Counted from the stretch's first letter, positions 1-6,119 are shown. The stretch is 7,181 nt of DNA from an uncultured Prevotella sp. (GCA_937880835.1 CALGRN010000201.1:1-7181); one strand, 5' to 3'. Made by a program: numbers and translations. Notes: generated from the letters alone by a model not told the origin.

Positions 1-436
1 AGCTCTCCCTTGTCCGGTCCACACCGACACGCTTGCGGAACTCGTCATTATGCTCCCTGAAAAGCGCCAACAGGGTAAGCGGCTTCTGGCCGATACCCTT
101 CAGGGCATTCTTGACAAGTTCGGCTGACACGAATCCCAATTCCCCCCTGATACGGCGATAATGCCGGTTGATTCTCTCCGTCAGGTCGTCAATGGTCCGG
201 TTGACGACAAGGGCATTCTCGCTCCGTCCGTCCGCCCGTCCCGTCGCAGGATTCCAGAGGGCAGGATTCACGGAGACCTTGGTTCCTATCTGCTCCCATT
301 TCGAGTCAATACTGACCTTGCACAGAAGCTGGCAGGAACCGTCCTTGCGTACCTTGGTGCGATTGATGTAGAACAATACGGAAAAGGTGCTGCGGTGTCT
401 TCGCACGGCAGGATGCATGTTATTTTCAGTAGTCAT
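1..436 (-). CDS. Tyrosine recombinase (site-specific integrase), N-terminal part, cut by window edge
   Basis: Reading the minus strand from the ATG at 436-434 gives 145 uninterrupted codons that run off the left edge, so the protein is incomplete and its catalytic domain is not visible. The visible part matches the Bacteroidota integrase layout: an arm-type DNA-binding region (about residues 17-65, with FYINRTKVRKDGSCQL and a later LWNPATGR), a helical linker (about 72-115, VNRTIDDL), and the start of the SAM-like core-binding domain (about 119 on). It aligns along its length with the upstream integrase at 454-1683, sharing for example G-x-C, LW, GR, VNR, VK and TLL-x-x-F, so the two are paralogues. 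An in-frame TGA lies two codons upstream of the ATG, which rules out a longer N-terminus; Met7 is an alternative start. No Shine-Dalgarno sequence is seen. It begins 17 bp after the first integrase stops, so the two are probably co-transcribed. The inferred role is integration or excision of the same mobile element. Confidence 0.85.
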   Translation of the reverse strand, partial: MTTENNMHPAVRRHRSTFSVLFYINRTKVRKDGSCQLLCKVSIDSKWEQIGTKVSVNPALWNPATGRADGRSENALVVNRTIDDLTERINRHYRRIRGELGFVSAELVKNALKGIGQKPLTLLALFREHNDEFRKRVGVDRTRES

Positions 437-453
437 GTCTCAGGATGTTTTAT

Positions 454-1683
454 TCAAATTACAACGGGGAAACGTTCGGCAATGCGGTCATTCAACAATT
501 TGGTGTCCGTGTCTATCTTGTCGTCCGTAACCTTTGCATAAATTTGCGTGGTGGTAATCCGCGTATGTCCCAGCATACGGCTTACCGTTTCAAGGGGAAC
601 GCCGTGAGAGAGGGTTATCTCCGTGGCATAGGTGTGCCTTGCCATGTGAAAGACAATGCGGCGTTCAATGCCGCAGAGGACTGCAATGCGCTTCAGGTAT
701 CTGTTCATATCGGAATTGTTGTACATCGGCAGGAGTCTTCCGTCAGGTGCCGCATCCCGGTATTTGTCAATGATATGAAGCGGAAGCTCAAGCAGCGGGA
801 CTTCATAAACCACCCCTGTCTTCTTACGCCTGGACCTTATCCTGAGCCTTCCGTCCATGCTTCTTTCCAAATGCTCCACGGACAGGCGGCGCATATCACC
901 AAAGGATATTCCCGTAAAGCAGGAAAACAGGAACATGTCCCGTACAAGATACATCGCGTCGCTGTGCAGGGGCGTTGTCATAAGCCGGTGCAGTTCATCT
1001 GACGTCAGGTACTTTCTCTTATAGACAGGACGCTTTGGCTTATATCCGCAGAAAGGATTGGCTGTAATGATGCCGTCAGCGATGGCCTCGCCGATGACGG
1101 TGTTCAGACGGGTGGTCAATAAAATGATGCTTCCAGGTGCAAGATGGCAGTCTGTCCGCAGATAGGTGTCATATTTCTCTATAAAGGAACGGTCAAGGGC
1201 GGTAAACGAGATGTCCGACAACCTGTATTGGTGCCGTAGAAAGACAGAGAGTTTCTTGTAGGCATAATGGTAGGATGCTGCGCTTGTCCTACATCTGTTT
1301 ATCCCAATGCGCCCGTCAAACTTGTCAAGAAAGGATTCAAAATACGACAGCAGGGTTACTTGTCCTTCCGCCATGCCCAACAGGCGGCATTTCACGTCAT
1401 CGGCCGTAACCCTCTGATGGACTGATGACAGTTCCCTGTGGATATTGAAGGCGGAAGCCCTGAGCTCGTCCAAACGTCTGTTGACCTCCAACGCGACACT
1501 GCTTTTTCCCTTCACACGCCCGGACACCCAGAGTCTTAATGGAGCCGACAGCTTGGCACTGAACGAACTCTTGGAATTTCTTCCCACGGCAAGTTGCACC
1601 ATAATGGGACATCGCCCCTCTTCGTTGATTTCGCTCTTTTTGAGGTAGAACGAGAGCCTTACATCACTTTGTTTCATAATCAT
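454..1683 (-). CDS. Tyrosine recombinase / integrase of a Bacteroidota mobile element
   Basis: This complete 409-residue protein should cut and rejoin DNA at attachment sites to integrate and excise a mobile element. Its order is: arm-type DNA-binding domain (about 1-55), helical linker (65-105), SAM-like core-binding domain (about 108-215), and catalytic domain (about 225-400). Visible catalytic residues are Lys287 or Lys288 in RRKKTG, the H-x-x-R pair His346/Arg349 in FHMARHTYAT, His373 in LGHTRITTTQ, and the nucleophile Tyr382 in IYAKV. The position of the first conserved Arg is Ser260 (TGIS), a substitution known in the CTnDOT integrase IntDOT and its relatives, so it does not imply inactivity. 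The length is normal for the family. Translation can start at Met1 or Met3; Met1 is used here. A TAnnTTTG promoter lies a few bases upstream. The gene is followed at 17 bp by a second integrase. Function is confident by family; the exact element type is not. Confidence 0.95.
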   Translation of the reverse strand: MIMKQSDVRLSFYLKKSEINEEGRCPIMVQLAVGRNSKSSFSAKLSAPLRLWVSGRVKGKSSVALEVNRRLDELRASAFNIHRELSSVHQRVTADDVKCRLLGMAEGQVTLLSYFESFLDKFDGRIGINRCRTSAASYHYAYKKLSVFLRHQYRLSDISFTALDRSFIEKYDTYLRTDCHLAPGSIILLTTRLNTVIGEAIADGIITANPFCGYKPKRPVYKRKYLTSDELHRLMTTPLHSDAMYLVRDMFLFSCFTGISFGDMRRLSVEHLERSMDGRLRIRSRRKKTGVVYEVPLLELPLHIIDKYRDAAPDGRLLPMYNNSDMNRYLKRIAVLCGIERRIVFHMARHTYATEITLSHGVPLETVSRMLGHTRITTTQIYAKVTDDKIDTDTKLLNDRIAERFPVVI

Positions 1684-1696
1684 TTGTTTTTATTTG

Positions 1697-1725
1697 CAAA
1701 TTTAATTGATGCAGGGCTGTTGCAA
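1697..1725 (-). promoter_or_regulatory. Candidate promoter of the integrase pair
   Basis: On the minus strand, TAAATTTG (1704 down to 1697) is an exact match to the Bacteroidota -7 box TAnnTTTG. TTGC (1725 down to 1722) lies 17 bp upstream as a possible -33 element. The predicted transcript would start only about 7 nt before the first ATG of the integrase, giving a very short leader. The same stretch also resembles an integrase core site (TTAAATTTGC), so it may serve recombination instead. Confidence 0.4.
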
Positions 1726-1793
1726 CCTATGAAGAATATAGCAGAATAAGGAAAAAAGCCACATGCAGGAAAAATTGTTCTCATATTTCTTTC

Positions 1794-1991
1794 ATGTCAG
1801 GAAGAAAAAGAGTATCTTTGCAGGTAAACAGGAGGGCTTATAAGCCTGTCCTGCAAGTAAATACCGGAATGGAATTCATATCTGTCTTGATGGATTTTGG
1901 TCTTTCCAAAAGGCAACGGATAGGTAGTAACAAAATTCACGAACCCATAATGGAATGCCTTTTAGAAAAGATGAAAGATATTGAATCGTAA
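1794..1991 (+). CDS. Small unrecognised ORF, doubtful gene
   Basis: This open frame of 65 codons resembles no family I can name. It is basic in its first half and charged at the C-terminus (LEKMKDIES), with no signal peptide, membrane segment or metal-binding motif. If the promoter-like box at 1813-1820 is real, transcription would begin after the first ATG and the start would be the ATG at 1869, giving 40 residues. The first 25 codons overlap the inverted repeat and att-like core, and contain a repeated LQVN encoded by the direct repeats, which suggests that this part is not selected as protein. It could be a small element gene, a truncated remnant left by insertion, or noise. Confidence 0.18.
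   Translation: MSGRKRVSLQVNRRAYKPVLQVNTGMEFISVLMDFGLSKRQRIGSNKIHEPIMECLLEKMKDIES
1812..1821 (+). other. Candidate attachment-site core (CTnDOT-like), overlapping a promoter-like -7 box
   Basis: GTATCTTTGC fits the published CTnDOT attachment consensus GTANNTTTGC at every fixed position. It lies about 130 bp upstream of the integrase start, where an att site is expected. The internal TATCTTTG is also an exact Bacteroidota -7 box, with TTTC 19 bp upstream (1790-1793), so the site could equally be a plus-strand promoter. The overlap of the two consensus patterns is a real ambiguity. The 11-mer TATCTTTGCAG is repeated at 2064-2074. Confidence 0.4.
1818..1856. repeat. Nested inverted repeat beside the att-like core
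   Basis: TTGCAGG (1818-1824) is the exact reverse complement of CCTGCAA (1850-1856). Between them lies the perfect 12-bp palindrome GGCTTATAAGCC (1835-1846). As RNA or cruciform this gives an outer 7-bp stem and an inner hairpin. The left arm includes the end of the GTATCTTTGC core. It could be a recombinase or regulator binding site, or a leader hairpin of a transcript from the 1813-1820 promoter-like box. Confidence 0.4.
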
Positions 1992-2037
1992 TACCTTTAT
2001 TCCTTTATAGACAGATACTTGCATTATTCTTCGTTTT

Positions 2038-2071
2038 CTTGCCGATTTTAGCCGAATTCTTATTATCTTTG
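2038..2071 (+). promoter_or_regulatory. Promoter of the thiamine operon
   Basis: TATCTTTG (2064-2071) is an exact Bacteroidota -7 box, followed by CAG. The best -33 candidate is CTTG (2038-2041), 22 bp upstream, slightly longer than ideal spacing. Transcription would begin near 2078, about 20 nt before the THI box and about 170 nt before the thiD start, as expected for a riboswitch leader. Confidence 0.65.
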
Positions 2072-2074
2072 CAG

Positions 2075-2099
2075 TCAGATAAAATTCAGATAATCTGAA
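2075..2099 (+). repeat. Direct repeat and palindrome at the start of the thiamine leader
   Basis: TCAGATAA occurs at 2075-2082 and 2086-2093, 11 bp (about one helical turn) apart. The second copy is half of TTCAGAT-A-ATCTGAA (2085-2099), a 15-bp palindrome with a single central base. In RNA it would form a 6-bp hairpin with a TAA loop directly 5' of the riboswitch. It may be a 5' stabilising hairpin or an operator; neither is shown. Confidence 0.4.
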
Positions 2100-2178
2100 A
2101 AGGGGTGCTGCTCTGTTTGAGTGTGCTGAGATTATACCCGTATAACCTGATACAGATAATGCTGTCGTAGGAAGTGCG
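2097..2178 (+). promoter_or_regulatory. TPP riboswitch (THI box)
   Basis: The conserved thiamine pyrophosphate aptamer core is present in order: GGGGTGC (2102-2108), CTGAGAT (2126-2132, the pyrimidine-sensing CUGAGA), ATACCCG (2134-2140), AACCTGAT (2144-2151), GATAATG (2155-2161, the pyrophosphate-sensing segment) and CGTAGGA (2166-2172). Pairings visible are P2 (GGG with CCC), a short P3 (CTC with GAG at 2111-2113/2119-2121), P4 (CCT with AGG) and P5 (ACAG with CTGT, 2152-2155/2161-2164). P1 is weak: I cannot draw a convincing closing helix from the bases just outside. It sits directly before thiD and should shut down the operon when TPP is plentiful. Confidence 0.96.
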
Positions 2179-2183
2179 AATAT

Positions 2184-2226
2184 ATAAACATCGCGTTTAT
2201 CATCCATTGAAAATGTGCATCCCTTT
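2184..2226 (+). promoter_or_regulatory. Candidate expression platform of the TPP riboswitch
   Basis: GCATCCCTTT (2217-2226) can pair over 10 positions, with one G-U wobble, with AAAGGGGTGC (2099-2108), the conserved 5' strand of the aptamer. The two folds exclude each other, as expected of an anti-aptamer. Between them is a perfect hairpin ATAAAC-ATCGC-GTTTAT (2184-2200). When TPP holds the aptamer, ATCATC (2199-2204) could pair with GATGAT (2243-2248), just before the thiD ATG. No G+C-rich stem with a U tract is seen here, so control of translation is more likely than termination. Confidence 0.4.
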
Positions 2227-2250
2227 ATTTTAATTTATTATTGATGATGT

Positions 2251-3066
2251 ATGTTTTATATCAATACTTTGACAATAGCCGGTTCTGACAGCAGCGGCGG
2301 TGCAGGCATACAGGCAGACATAAAGACTATGTCGGCATTGGGATGTTATGCTGCTTCGGTCATAACTTCGGTTACGGCACAAAACACAAAAGGTGTTTAT
2401 GCAATACAGCAAATAACACCTGACGTTATCGCATCGCAGATACATGCGGTTATGAACGATTTACATCCTAAGGCTGTAAAAATAGGTATGGTAAACGATG
2501 CCGAGACTATTCGCGTCATTACCGATGTGCTTTCGGAATATGACATTGAGCATCTCGTTGTAGATCCTGTGATGGTTTCAACATCAGGAAGCAGGCTTAT
2601 GAAAGATAATGCAGTAGAAGAATTTTGCAACAGACTGTTGCCTATGGCAACGCTTTTAACACCTAATATCCCTGAAACGGAAGTGCTCTCGGGCATTTGC
2701 ATAAAATCAGAAAAAGACATAGATGCAGCCACAAAGGTGATTATTGATAAAGGATGCAATGCTTTATTGATAAAAGGTGGGCATATAGAAGGTGAAGAAA
2801 AGACCGACAGGCTATATATGAAAGACAGAAGTTGCACTGTTTTCAGAAGCAGAACAGTGGAAACTCGAAACACACATGGCACTGGATGTACCTTATCTTC
2901 GGCAATAACCGCGTTTCTTGCATGCGGAGAAAAACTGACCGATGCAGTAAGGCTTGCAAAAAAATATGTAACAGATGCTATCATATCAGGGAGCGATGTG
3001 AATATCGGAGATGGGTATGGTCCGGTAAATCATTTTCATAATCCTAAAAAACTTATAAAGATATGA
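2251..3066 (+). CDS. thiD: ThiD, HMP / HMP-phosphate kinase
   Basis: ThiD phosphorylates hydroxymethylpyrimidine and its monophosphate with ATP to give HMP-PP, the pyrimidine substrate of ThiE, in the cytosol. The 271-residue protein has the usual length and ribokinase-like motifs: AGSDSSGGAGIQAD (10-23), Gln44 in VTAQNT (equivalent to the substrate-binding Gln44 of the Salmonella enzyme), DPVM (105-108), TPN (137-139), KGGH (175-178) and the anion-hole GTGC with catalytic-site Cys213. The ATG at 2251 is chosen because the conserved N-terminus follows directly; ATGs at 2244 and 2247 are out of frame. It is the first gene after the TPP riboswitch and overlaps thiE by 4 bp (ATGA), which suggests translational coupling. 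No ThiE domain is fused here, unlike some bacterial ThiD proteins. Confidence 0.97.
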   Translation: MFYINTLTIAGSDSSGGAGIQADIKTMSALGCYAASVITSVTAQNTKGVYAIQQITPDVIASQIHAVMNDLHPKAVKIGMVNDAETIRVITDVLSEYDIEHLVVDPVMVSTSGSRLMKDNAVEEFCNRLLPMATLLTPNIPETEVLSGICIKSEKDIDAATKVIIDKGCNALLIKGGHIEGEEKTDRLYMKDRSCTVFRSRTVETRNTHGTGCTLSSAITAFLACGEKLTDAVRLAKKYVTDAIISGSDVNIGDGYGPVNHFHNPKKLIKI

Positions 3067-3680
3067 CTAACGTACAATATATAACACATTGCAACAAAAG
3101 GTTCGGTTATGTTGAAGGTGCAGAACTTGCGTTAAAGGGAGGCTGCCGATGGATTCAACTTAGAATGAAAGACGCAACTGATGAAGAATTTCTGAAAACA
3201 GGATTTCTCGTGCGTAAAATGTGCAAGGTGTACAATGCAACGTTTGTGATAGACGACCGTGTTCATTTAGTAAAGACACTCGAAGCTGATGGAATACATC
3301 TCGGGAAAAACGATATGCCGGTTGATGAAGCAAAAAAGTTGTTGCAAAACGACAATATAATAATAGGTGGTACGGCAAATACTTTTGAAGACATCGTACA
3401 ATTAAATAATAAAGGAGCAGATTATATAGGTTGTGGACCGTTCAGATATACCGAAACAAAGAAAAACCTTGCTCCTTTATTAGGAATTGAAGGATACATA
3501 CAGATAATTAATAATATGAAACAGCATGACATCAGTATCCCTGTAATTGCTATCGGTGGCATTACATATGAGAATGTTATCCAGATAATGGAGACGGGAG
3601 TTAGTGGGATTGCAATAAGTGGTGCAATTCTCAATGCCGAAGATCCTGAGAAAGAAATGAGACGAATTATTAAATTATAA
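3063..3680 (+). CDS. thiE: ThiE, thiamine phosphate synthase
   Basis: ThiE joins HMP-PP and thiazole phosphate into thiamine phosphate with release of pyrophosphate. The 205-residue TIM barrel carries the family's active-site motifs: QLRMKD (32-37) for the pyrimidine and pyrophosphate, IDDRVHL (63-69) and HLGKNDMP (79-86) with the Mg-binding Asp65 and Asp84, IGGTANT (101-107), GCGPFRYTETKKN (123-135) with Thr130, Thr132 and Lys133, and IAIGGI (162-167) for the thiazole phosphate. The Asn that precedes the first Mg-binding Asp in the Bacillus enzyme is Asp64 here, a mild change. It overlaps thiD by 4 bp and is followed by thiC after 4 bp, so the three genes are tightly coupled. This is the likely true ThiE of the operon, in contrast to the degenerate relative at 6131-6712. 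Confidence 0.95.
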   Translation: MTNVQYITHCNKRFGYVEGAELALKGGCRWIQLRMKDATDEEFLKTGFLVRKMCKVYNATFVIDDRVHLVKTLEADGIHLGKNDMPVDEAKKLLQNDNIIIGGTANTFEDIVQLNNKGADYIGCGPFRYTETKKNLAPLLGIEGYIQIINNMKQHDISIPVIAIGGITYENVIQIMETGVSGIAISGAILNAEDPEKEMRRIIKL

Positions 3681-3684
3681 CATT

Positions 3685-5271
3685 ATGAACAACAACATCA
3701 AAATTTCCTATCCTTCATCTGAGAAAATCTACATGAAAGGAGAAATCTATCCCGATTTGCGAGTAGGAATGAGAAAAATCAACCTTACTCCAACTGTTAC
3801 CGAAAAAGACGGCAAACGAGTTGAAAAGGCTAATGAGCCTGTGATAGTTTATGATACAAGTGGACCTTACAGCGACCCTGATATCGAAATAGACCTTGAA
3901 AAAGGATTGCCGAAGCTGCGTCAACCATGGATAGAAAAGCGCAAAGGAACACAGATGTTTTATGCCAAGCAAGGTATTATCACGGAAGAAATGGAGTATG
4001 TTGCCATACGTGAGAATATGAATTGCCGCGAACTTGGTATCAATTCGCACATAACTCCTGAGTTTGTATGCAAGGAAATAGCAACTGGAAGAGCGGTAAT
4101 ACCTTCCAATATCAATCATCCGGAAAGCGAACCAATGATTATTGGAACTAATTTCAGTGTGAAAATCAATACAAACATAGGAAATTCACACGCCAATTCC
4201 AGTATTGAAGAGGAAGTAGAAAAGGCAGTATGGAGCTGCAAATGGGGTGGTGATACGCTTATGGATCTTTCTACGGGAAGTAATATACATGAAACTCGTG
4301 AATGGATTTTGCGCAACTGTCCCGTACCGGTAGGCACTGTTCCGATGTATCAGGCTTTTGAAAAAGTAAATGGTAAGGCTGAAAATCTTACATGGGAAAT
4401 ATTCCGCGACACACTAATCGAGCAGTGCAAGCAAGGAGTTGACTACTTCACAATTCATTGCGGTATCCGTCTGAAAAATGTAAATCTTGCCAATAATCGC
4501 TTGACCGGTATGGTAAGTCGTGGCGGAAGCATTATCTCAAAATGGTGTCAGGTGCATCAAGAAGAAAGTTTTCTTTACAGTCATTTCGATGATATATGCG
4601 ACATTTGCGCAGAATATGATGTGGCAATTTCACTTGGAGACGGTCTTCGACCGGGTTCTACTTACGATGCCAATGATGCCGCGCAGTTTGCCGAACTCGA
4701 CACTATGGGAGAATTAGTAGAAAGAGCTTGGGCAAAAAATGTGCAAGCATTTATAGAAGGTCCGGGACATGTGCCCATGCATAAGATAAGAGAAAACATG
4801 GACAGACAGATAGAAAAGTGTCATGGCGCACCATTTTATACACTTGGTCCGCTTGTAACTGACATCGCACCGGCTTACGATCACATCACATCAGCTATCG
4901 GTGCAGCTATGATAAGTTGGTATGGCACAGCTATGATATGTTATGTTACGCCAAAAGAACATCTCGCATTGCCTGATAAGAATGATGTTCGCACGGGGGT
5001 AATTTCATACAAGATAGCTGCTCATGCAGCTGATCTTGCCAAAGGACATCCGGGTGCTGCCATCAGAGATAATGCACTAAGTAAAGCACGATATGAATTC
5101 CGTTGGAAAGATCAATTCAATCTTTCATTAGATCCTGAGAAAGCTCTTGAATATTGGAAAACATCAAATACCGTTGGAGGAAAGTTCTGTACAATGTGCG
5201 GACCTAATTTCTGTGCTATGCGCATTAGTCAAACTCTTGAATGTTGTGACACAGAAGAACATAAGCTGTAA
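3685..5271 (+). CDS. thiC: ThiC, HMP-phosphate synthase (radical SAM)
   Basis: ThiC converts aminoimidazole ribotide and S-adenosylmethionine to HMP-P, formate and CO in a complex radical rearrangement, using a 4Fe-4S cluster. The cluster-binding C-x2-C-x4-C, the unusual C-terminal motif of this family, is Cys502, Cys505 and Cys510 (FCTMCGPNFC). Other conserved blocks are YDTSGPYSDP (56-65), NIGNS (164-168), GDGLRPGS (318-325), EGPGHVPMH (358-366) and TPKEHL (422-427). The 528 residues are shorter than the 590-630 of the B. subtilis and E. coli enzymes, with a reduced N-terminus and a short tail after the cluster, but no core motif is missing. It starts 4 bp after thiE. The enzyme is oxygen-sensitive and depends on a reductant such as flavodoxin, which fits an anaerobe. 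Downstream lie 74 A/T-rich bases (5272-5345) with no clear promoter or terminator. Confidence 0.98.
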   Translation: MNNNIKISYPSSEKIYMKGEIYPDLRVGMRKINLTPTVTEKDGKRVEKANEPVIVYDTSGPYSDPDIEIDLEKGLPKLRQPWIEKRKGTQMFYAKQGIITEEMEYVAIRENMNCRELGINSHITPEFVCKEIATGRAVIPSNINHPESEPMIIGTNFSVKINTNIGNSHANSSIEEEVEKAVWSCKWGGDTLMDLSTGSNIHETREWILRNCPVPVGTVPMYQAFEKVNGKAENLTWEIFRDTLIEQCKQGVDYFTIHCGIRLKNVNLANNRLTGMVSRGGSIISKWCQVHQEESFLYSHFDDICDICAEYDVAISLGDGLRPGSTYDANDAAQFAELDTMGELVERAWAKNVQAFIEGPGHVPMHKIRENMDRQIEKCHGAPFYTLGPLVTDIAPAYDHITSAIGAAMISWYGTAMICYVTPKEHLALPDKNDVRTGVISYKIAAHAADLAKGHPGAAIRDNALSKARYEFRWKDQFNLSLDPEKALEYWKTSNTVGGKFCTMCGPNFCAMRISQTLECCDTEEHKL

Positions 5272-5345
5272 AAGCTTTATCATTCCTCAACCAATATAAC
5301 GAAGATAAATCATTGAATAAAAAACATAAATAAAAGAATATAATC

Positions 5346-6119
5346 ATGATAGAAAAACAAGTATCAAAAGGTATTATTCGTACCTATTTCGAGAAAATGG
5401 AAAAATGTCTTGAACTTGACGTAGCAATCGTTGGTGGAGGTCCTTCCGGCATAGTTGCTGCATACTACATGGCAAAAGCAGGACTTAAAGTGGCATTATT
5501 TGATCGTAAGCTCTCACCCGGTGGCGGTATGTGGGGCGGTGCAATGATGTTCAATCAACTCGTCATTCAAGAAGAAGCTCTAAGTATTATAAAGGATTTT
5601 GAAATAAATTACGAAGAATACGAAGACGGATTATATACCGCAGATTCTGTTGAAAGCACATCTGCATTGTTATATAAGGCAACACATGCAGGCGCAACAA
5701 TATTCAACTGCTATTCTGTTGAAGACGTAGTATTCAAAAACAATGTCGTGAGCGGTGTAGTAGTAAATTGGACTCCCGTACTTCGTGAGGGGCTGCACGT
5801 AGATCCGCTTAATATAATGGCACGCTTTGTAATAGACGGAACAGGTCATGATAGCGAAATGTGCCGCGTAGTGGCTCGCAAGAACGAAATCAAACTCAAC
5901 ACTTCTACCGGTGACGTAATAGGAGAACGTTCACTCGATGTTACCGAAGGAGAACGTCAAGTGGTAGAAGGAACAAAGGAAATATATCCGGGATTATATG
6001 TCTGTGGTATGGCATCATCAGCCGTTGGAGGTACTCCTCGTATGGGACCGATATTCGGCGGTATGCTCCTTTCGGGAAAGAAAGTGGCAGAATTGATAAT
6101 CAGCCGCATCAAAGAATAA
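5346..6119 (+). CDS. thi4: Thi4-type thiazole synthase with active-site His (sulfide-dependent ADT synthase)
   Basis: Members of this family make the ADP-thiazole precursor of thiamine from NAD and glycine plus sulfur, with Fe(II). The 257-residue protein has the dinucleotide-binding fold: IVGGGPSG (28-35), the SPGGGMWGG loop (57-65), NWTPV (141-145), GLHVDP (149-154), DGTGHD (164-169) and the C-terminal GMASSAVGGTPRMG (221-234). Yeast Thi4 gives up the sulfur of Cys205 and turns over once; here that position is His151, as in methanogen enzymes, which use free sulfide and turn over repeatedly. It is therefore predicted to be catalytic, iron-dependent and oxygen-sensitive. In archaea, close relatives have been annotated as ribose 1,5-bisphosphate isomerase, but the thiamine operon supports thiazole synthesis here. 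It replaces ThiS, ThiF, ThiG and ThiH, none of which is in the window. A hydrolase for the ADP-thiazole product is also not seen. Confidence 0.93.
   Translation: MIEKQVSKGIIRTYFEKMEKCLELDVAIVGGGPSGIVAAYYMAKAGLKVALFDRKLSPGGGMWGGAMMFNQLVIQEEALSIIKDFEINYEEYEDGLYTADSVESTSALLYKATHAGATIFNCYSVEDVVFKNNVVSGVVVNWTPVLREGLHVDPLNIMARFVIDGTGHDSEMCRVVARKNEIKLNTSTGDVIGERSLDVTEGERQVVEGTKEIYPGLYVCGMASSAVGGTPRMGPIFGGMLLSGKKVAELIISRIKE

Larger units (their letters stand above)
1..1821. mobile_element. End of an integrated mobile element carrying tandem integrases
   Basis: Two tandem tyrosine recombinases read away from the thiamine operon, and their DNA is visibly richer in G+C than the thiamine genes. An integrase gene at the extreme end of an element, next to an att-like core (1812-1821), is the usual arrangement for integrative and conjugative or mobilizable elements of Bacteroidota. 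The right boundary given here is the att-like core; the alternative is the second copy of the same 11-mer at 2064-2074. The left part lies outside the window, so size and cargo are unknown. Boundary confidence is low, and presence of an element is moderately sure. Confidence 0.5.
1764..1861 (+). repeat. Three short direct repeats, TGCA(G/A)G(T/A)AAA
   Basis: TGCAGGAAAA (1764-1773), TGCAGGTAAA (1819-1828) and TGCAAGTAAA (1852-1861) are near-identical 10-mers spaced 55 and 33 bp apart, surrounding the att-like core. Short direct repeats near an integrase gene are often arm-type binding sites for the integrase or its excision factor. This role is inferred; with 10-mers in A/T-rich DNA chance cannot be excluded. 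Confidence 0.3.

Noticed and set aside
434..460. One integrase gene split by a frameshift
   Set aside because: The upstream gene has a complete catalytic domain and stop at 454, and the downstream frame begins with a fresh N-terminal arm domain homologous to the first one. These are two genes, not one broken gene.
161..1002. Plus-strand open frames at 161-541 and 445-1002
   Set aside because: They lie antisense to the two integrase reading frames, which have recognisable domains and catalytic residues. The plus-strand proteins match no family and arise from the G+C-rich coding strand.
2397..2984. Minus-strand open frame of 195 codons over thiD
   Set aside because: It is antisense to thiD, whose kinase motifs are all in frame; it has no recognisable motifs.
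3715..4119. Minus-strand open frame of 134 codons over thiC
   Set aside because: It is a shadow of the thiC coding strand with no promoter or family resemblance.
5272..5345. Internal promoter between thiC and thi4
   Set aside because: The 74-base gap is A/T-rich but has no TAnnTTTG box with a -33 partner; thi4 is taken as part of the same operon.
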